A stretch of 64,000 nt of DNA. Source: Bifidobacterium rousetti (GTDB lineage Bacteria; Actinomycetota; Actinomycetes; Actinomycetales; Bifidobacteriaceae). The translations under genes and the position numbers were made by a program. Below the pieces are notes generated by a model. The model saw nothing but the letters and a program-made list of their open reading frames with translations. It was not told the origin of the DNA and searched no databases. The stretch is from contig NZ_PEBH01000002.1 in assembly GCF_008698235.1 (NCBI RefSeq), forward strand, positions 423,238 through 487,237. The letters run 5' to 3'. Positions 61,243 to 64,000 of this stretch are shown here, piece by piece (positions within the stretch are counted from its first letter, which is position 1; the number at the start of each line of letters is the position of its first letter).

Positions 61243-61827
61243 ATGCAGATCCTGTTCGTGTGCACCGGCAACCAGTGCCGTTCCGTCATGGGCGAATACC
61301 TGATGAGGACCGGGCTCGCGGCGCGCGCGGGACGGTCGGCGGACGGGACCGACGGCAGGGCCGAAGACGGGACCGACGTGCGCAGCGCCGGGACCCTGCA
61401 ATACCCACCGCATCCCGCCGACCCGATGGTCGTCGAACTGCTCGCCGCGGACGGCATCGACGCCACCGCGCACCGCTCGACGCCATTGTCAGCCGAGCTG
61501 AGCCGAGCCGCGGACCTGATCCTGTGCTTCGAACGCGAGCAGATCGCCGACCTGCTCGCGCAGAACCCGCTCGCCGCGCGGCGGACGTTCCTGTTCGACG
61601 ATTTCGTCAACGTGTGCGCGAGGTTGCGGGCGGATGCCGTGGCGATTCCGGGCGACTCCCCCGCCGACCGGCTGCGCGAGGCGATGGCGTCCGCGCCGAT
61701 GGTCCGCCCGTTCCTGCCCGAGGCGGCCGAGACCGAGGACCCGCACGGCAAGTCGCGCGAGGTGTTCGTGCGCGTCCACGGCGAGATCGCCCGAGGTGTG
61801 AACACCATCCTCGACGCCGTGGCGTGA
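61243..61827 (+). CDS. Low-molecular-weight protein-tyrosine phosphatase
   Basis: A 194-residue phosphatase. The P-loop CTGNQCRS (C7-x5-R13) starts four residues after FVC's first hydrophobic strand, as in the family, and the general acid is D in EDPHGKSREVF. An Ala/Gly/Asp-rich insert at about 30-45 makes it slightly longer than the usual ~150-160 residues. Such enzymes dephosphorylate bacterial tyrosine kinases that control exopolysaccharide synthesis, or resemble arsenate reductases; no kinase is adjacent. A weak GGGAAGGG-type ribosome site precedes the ATG. Confidence 0.9.
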   Translation: MQILFVCTGNQCRSVMGEYLMRTGLAARAGRSADGTDGRAEDGTDVRSAGTLQYPPHPADPMVVELLAADGIDATAHRSTPLSAELSRAADLILCFEREQIADLLAQNPLAARRTFLFDDFVNVCARLRADAVAIPGDSPADRLREAMASAPMVRPFLPEAAETEDPHGKSREVFVRVHGEIARGVNTILDAVA

Positions 61828-61846
61828 GTCTAGGCGAGAGTCACGA

Positions 61847-61888
61847 GACGGCCGGTTCGGCGGCCGGTTTGACGGCCGGTTTGACGGC
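61847..61888. repeat. 12-bp GACGGCCGGTTT direct repeats
   Basis: GACGGCCGGTTCG, GCGGCCGGTTT, GACGGCCGGTTT and a partial GACGGC. They lie between the phosphatase stop and the AT-rich hipBA promoter. Confidence 0.8.
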
Positions 61889-61952
61889 ATCAGCCATACA
61901 CTCCGTCACCATACGTCACGAAGTCAATCCCAAGTCAATTTCAAGTATCTGG

Positions 61953-62034
61953 ATGTTAGATTTCTCTTACATTTTATAAGTCAAATATGTTAGAATTAAC
62001 GAACAATACGGAAGATGTTCGGTAAATCTAACAT
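61953..62034 (+). promoter_or_regulatory. hipBA promoter with three ATGTTAGA(T/A)TT operators
   Basis: ATGTTAGATTT (61953-61963), ATGTTAGAATT (61987-61997) and the inverted AAATCTAACAT (62024-62034). A -35 TTACAT (61967-61972), an 18-bp spacer and a -10 TAGAAT (61991-61996) fall among them, with the second operator covering the -10. The stretch is clearly richer in A+T than its surroundings. Binding of the HipB-like protein here would give the autorepression usual for toxin-antitoxin operons. Confidence 0.75.
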
Positions 62035-62043
62035 AGGACGACG

Positions 62044-62673
62044 ATGGGAATATCAAGCAACATCCGATCCATCAGACAGCTGACGGTGGCGTTGCGTGAC
62101 GCCCGCGTGACGAAGCGCATCACCCAAGCGGAACTGGCCGAACGGACCGGACTGACCCGTCCGTGGATCAGCCAGTTCGAGCAAGGCAGAATCAACAACG
62201 CCAGCATATCCCGCATATTGCTGCTCTGCCGCGAGCTCGAAGTGAACCTGACCGTCTCATACGGCACTCCCGCCGACGCACCGGAGCGACCCGACACCAC
62301 ACGGGGCAACGACACGACCGCGACCGAACCGTCCGGCGAGACCTACGTCACGGGCTCGAAAGCGACCGACCGACCGATCGCCCGGCAGTCGGGCCAACCG
62401 GGGAATCCCACCAAGCATTTCCAGCATTTCCAAGCTCCCTCTCCCGAACAGATGGCCGACATATCCGCGCAATTGCAATCGCTTGCGAATTTCCCGACGG
62501 CCCCCTATCTCGCCGCCTTGCGCAACCTTTCCTCCGAGGAGCCGACGAGTACCGTTTCGATGGCCGACGAGTCGATGACCGACGAGTCGGCAAAGGAACC
62601 CACACCGGACGATCCGAGCGATACGTCGCAGCGAACGCCAAAGGAGCGCAATGACGAAGATCAAGAGTCTTGA
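62044..62673 (+). CDS. hipB: HipB-like XRE antitoxin with long C-terminal extension
   Basis: A 209-residue protein. Residues 12 to about 75 are an XRE helix-turn-helix (LRDARVTKRITQAELAERTG, then LTRPWISQFEQGRINNASIS, then LLLCRELEVNLTV), as in HipB, which both neutralises HipA and represses the operon. HipB proteins usually end there (about 90 residues); here a further 130 residues, Pro/Asp/Thr/Ser-rich and probably disordered, with a short hydrophobic patch (MADISAQLQSLANFPTAPYL), follow. The gene overlaps hipA by 23 bases. AT-rich operators lie directly upstream. Confidence 0.88.
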   Translation: MGISSNIRSIRQLTVALRDARVTKRITQAELAERTGLTRPWISQFEQGRINNASISRILLLCRELEVNLTVSYGTPADAPERPDTTRGNDTTATEPSGETYVTGSKATDRPIARQSGQPGNPTKHFQHFQAPSPEQMADISAQLQSLANFPTAPYLAALRNLSSEEPTSTVSMADESMTDESAKEPTPDDPSDTSQRTPKERNDEDQES

Positions 62674-63979
62674 CGTCCTGCTCAACGGGCGCCACATCGG
62701 AGAACTGCGTGAGGACGCGACCGGCAGGCACAGCTTCATCTACGATCCGACCAGTCCCGATTCGATGCAGCTCTCGCTGTCCATGCCCCGCAAAGCCGAT
62801 CCATGGGAGGGAGCTCCGATCGAGGCGTACATCGACGGCATCCTTCCCGACGATCCGGCGATACGACAACGCATCGGACGGCTGTACGGCGTCAATCCAC
62901 GCAACCCGTTCGCCCTATTGACCGCAGTGGGACTGGACTGCGGCGGCGGAGTCCAATTCGTCGTGCCGGACACGGAGGAAAACACCGATGGCCCTGTACC
63001 GACGGATGGGCGAATCACCCCCATCAGCGAGGAGCGCATCGGGCAACGACTGCTTGCCATCGCCGGCGATCAGCAGGCATCCTGGCAGAGCGGGGAGGAG
63101 CACTGGTCCCTGAACGGCGCTCAGGACAAACTCGCCCTTCGGTACACGAATGGGCAATGGTATGAGGCCGAGGGGTCCGCCGCCACCACGCATATCATCA
63201 AGCCGGGCATACATGGACTGAGAGAACAGGCGTTCAACGAATATCTATGTATGAAAACCGCCGAAAAGCTGGGGTTGCCCGTCGCCAGAACCGACTACCG
63301 GGTGTTCGGCGGCGTCCCGGCGATCGTCAGCGAGCGCTGGGATCGCGTCATCGACGATACCGTCGTCCCTGCCACGGTGAGGCGGATCCATCAGGAGGAC
63401 TTCTGTCAGGCGATGAGCGTCATGACCGATCGGAAGTACCAATCCGACGGAGGCCCCGGGGCCGTTGACATCGTGCGATACATGAACGGCAACGGGTTTC
63501 CGGAGGAGGATACGGACACATTCGTCAAAGCGCTGATGTTCAACTATCTGATAGGGGGATCCGATGCGCACGCCAAGAACTATGCGATCCTCGAACCCGC
63601 GCATGAACCTCCTCGACTGGCCCCGCTCTACGACATCGCGTCCCTGTTCGCCTACGACACCCGGCGCAGGGAGAGGAAACTGGCGATGAGCATCGGCGGC
63701 GAGTATCGGTGGGAGCGCATCGAACTGCGCCACTGGGAGAGGTTCTTCGAACAATGCGGCGCGACTCCGGCAGACCGGGAACGGTTCGCCGGCATGCTCG
63801 CCCAGCTCGCCGTGCGGACGGTTCCCGCCTTTGCGCAGGCGTCCGCCGAAGCATTGGCATGGGCGAGGGTTCTTCCGGGATCCACCGGGGAGGACGCGAA
63901 CGACAAGACGACGCTCGTCAACCGTATGGGAACGGCCATCGTCGCGCAGAGTGCGCGCGTGCTGGGCTGGTTCTCTTGA
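62651..63979 (+). CDS. hipA: HipA-like Ser/Thr kinase toxin
   Basis: A 442-residue HipA-family kinase. The N-terminal couple_HipA domain (LDVLLNGRHIGELRED) precedes SLNGAQDK (153-160, the ATP-loop with the autophosphorylated-type Ser153), HIIKPG with K184, QEDFCQA, then IGGSDAHAKNYA with catalytic D305 and N310, and LAPLYDIAS with the metal-binding D328. All kinase residues are present, so it should be active: HipA of E. coli phosphorylates GltX and causes dormancy. AAGGAG lies five bases before the ATG, inside hipB. It is the last gene of the window; 21 bases follow its stop. Confidence 0.92.
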   Translation: MTKIKSLDVLLNGRHIGELREDATGRHSFIYDPTSPDSMQLSLSMPRKADPWEGAPIEAYIDGILPDDPAIRQRIGRLYGVNPRNPFALLTAVGLDCGGGVQFVVPDTEENTDGPVPTDGRITPISEERIGQRLLAIAGDQQASWQSGEEHWSLNGAQDKLALRYTNGQWYEAEGSAATTHIIKPGIHGLREQAFNEYLCMKTAEKLGLPVARTDYRVFGGVPAIVSERWDRVIDDTVVPATVRRIHQEDFCQAMSVMTDRKYQSDGGPGAVDIVRYMNGNGFPEEDTDTFVKALMFNYLIGGSDAHAKNYAILEPAHEPPRLAPLYDIASLFAYDTRRRERKLAMSIGGEYRWERIELRHWERFFEQCGATPADRERFAGMLAQLAVRTVPAFAQASAEALAWARVLPGSTGEDANDKTTLVNRMGTAIVAQSARVLGWFS

Positions 63980-64000
63980 ACCTCGTTCCGTCGCCGGATC

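Overview
The window is about 64 kb of high-GC (mid-60s %) chromosomal DNA from a Gram-positive actinobacterium, almost certainly a Bifidobacterium. The signs are the deoR-galT-galK Leloir block, RpoB/RpoC sequences of bifidobacterial type, an AdnAB-like helicase-nuclease pair in place of RecBCD, a class A penicillin-binding protein with a Thr/Gly-rich tail, and several serine/glycine-rich surface proteins. The species cannot be set from the sequence alone.

Layout. 1-10 kb, minus strand: a partial MFS transporter, a GNAT acetyltransferase and the two subunits of an AdnAB-like DNA-end resection machine. 10-12 kb, plus: an LRV-repeat protein and an FHA protein. 12-21 kb, minus: rpoC, rpoB and a small membrane protein. 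21-22.5 kb: a mutY copy broken by a frameshift and an in-frame stop. 22.6-25.5 kb: a GT2 plus GT-C pair for a surface glycan. 25.5-31 kb: trmL, a complete IS3-family element, an AbiEi/DUF559-type protein, a 640-bp repeat-filled gap, and the UPF0210/UPF0237 pair. 31-35.6 kb: a DUF2798 protein and deoR-galT-galK. 35.6-43 kb: a dihydroorotate dehydrogenase, an Old Yellow Enzyme homologue with a Lys/Asp-rich insert, a class A PBP, a Crp/Fnr regulator and a lipoate-protein ligase. 43-49 kb: leuB, oligopeptidase B, an App1-type phosphatase and gcvH. 49-54.4 kb: L,D-transpeptidase, NudC, an alpha/beta hydrolase, a DUF4916 Nudix protein and thioredoxin. 54.4-57.4 kb: a membrane coiled-coil protein and an Rpf-like lytic enzyme. 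57.5-64 kb, accessory in character: a palindrome array, a second AbiEi/DUF559-type gene, two sortase-like surface proteins, a low-molecular-weight tyrosine phosphatase and a hipBA toxin-antitoxin pair with an AT-rich, operator-bearing promoter.

Shared roles. The PBP, L,D-transpeptidase, Rpf-like enzyme and the glycosyltransferase pair form a cell-envelope theme. The Crp/Fnr regulator has a near-perfect GlxR/Crp-type site upstream of the L,D-transpeptidase. GcvH and lipoate ligase make a lipoylation pair with no glycine-cleavage partners in view.

The least explained structures are intergenic. Four regular ~45-bp inverted-repeat units carry eight TTGT(C/G)ACAA boxes (57528-57834), directly upstream of one AbiEi/DUF559-type gene. 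Directly upstream of the other such gene lie a 9-bp array, a doubly nested inverted repeat and an exactly 10-bp-periodic minisatellite (29071-29533). The inverted-repeat arm motif of that locus recurs between leuB and oligopeptidase B. A separate MITE-like element occurs three times. I saw no tRNA, rRNA or CRISPR array.
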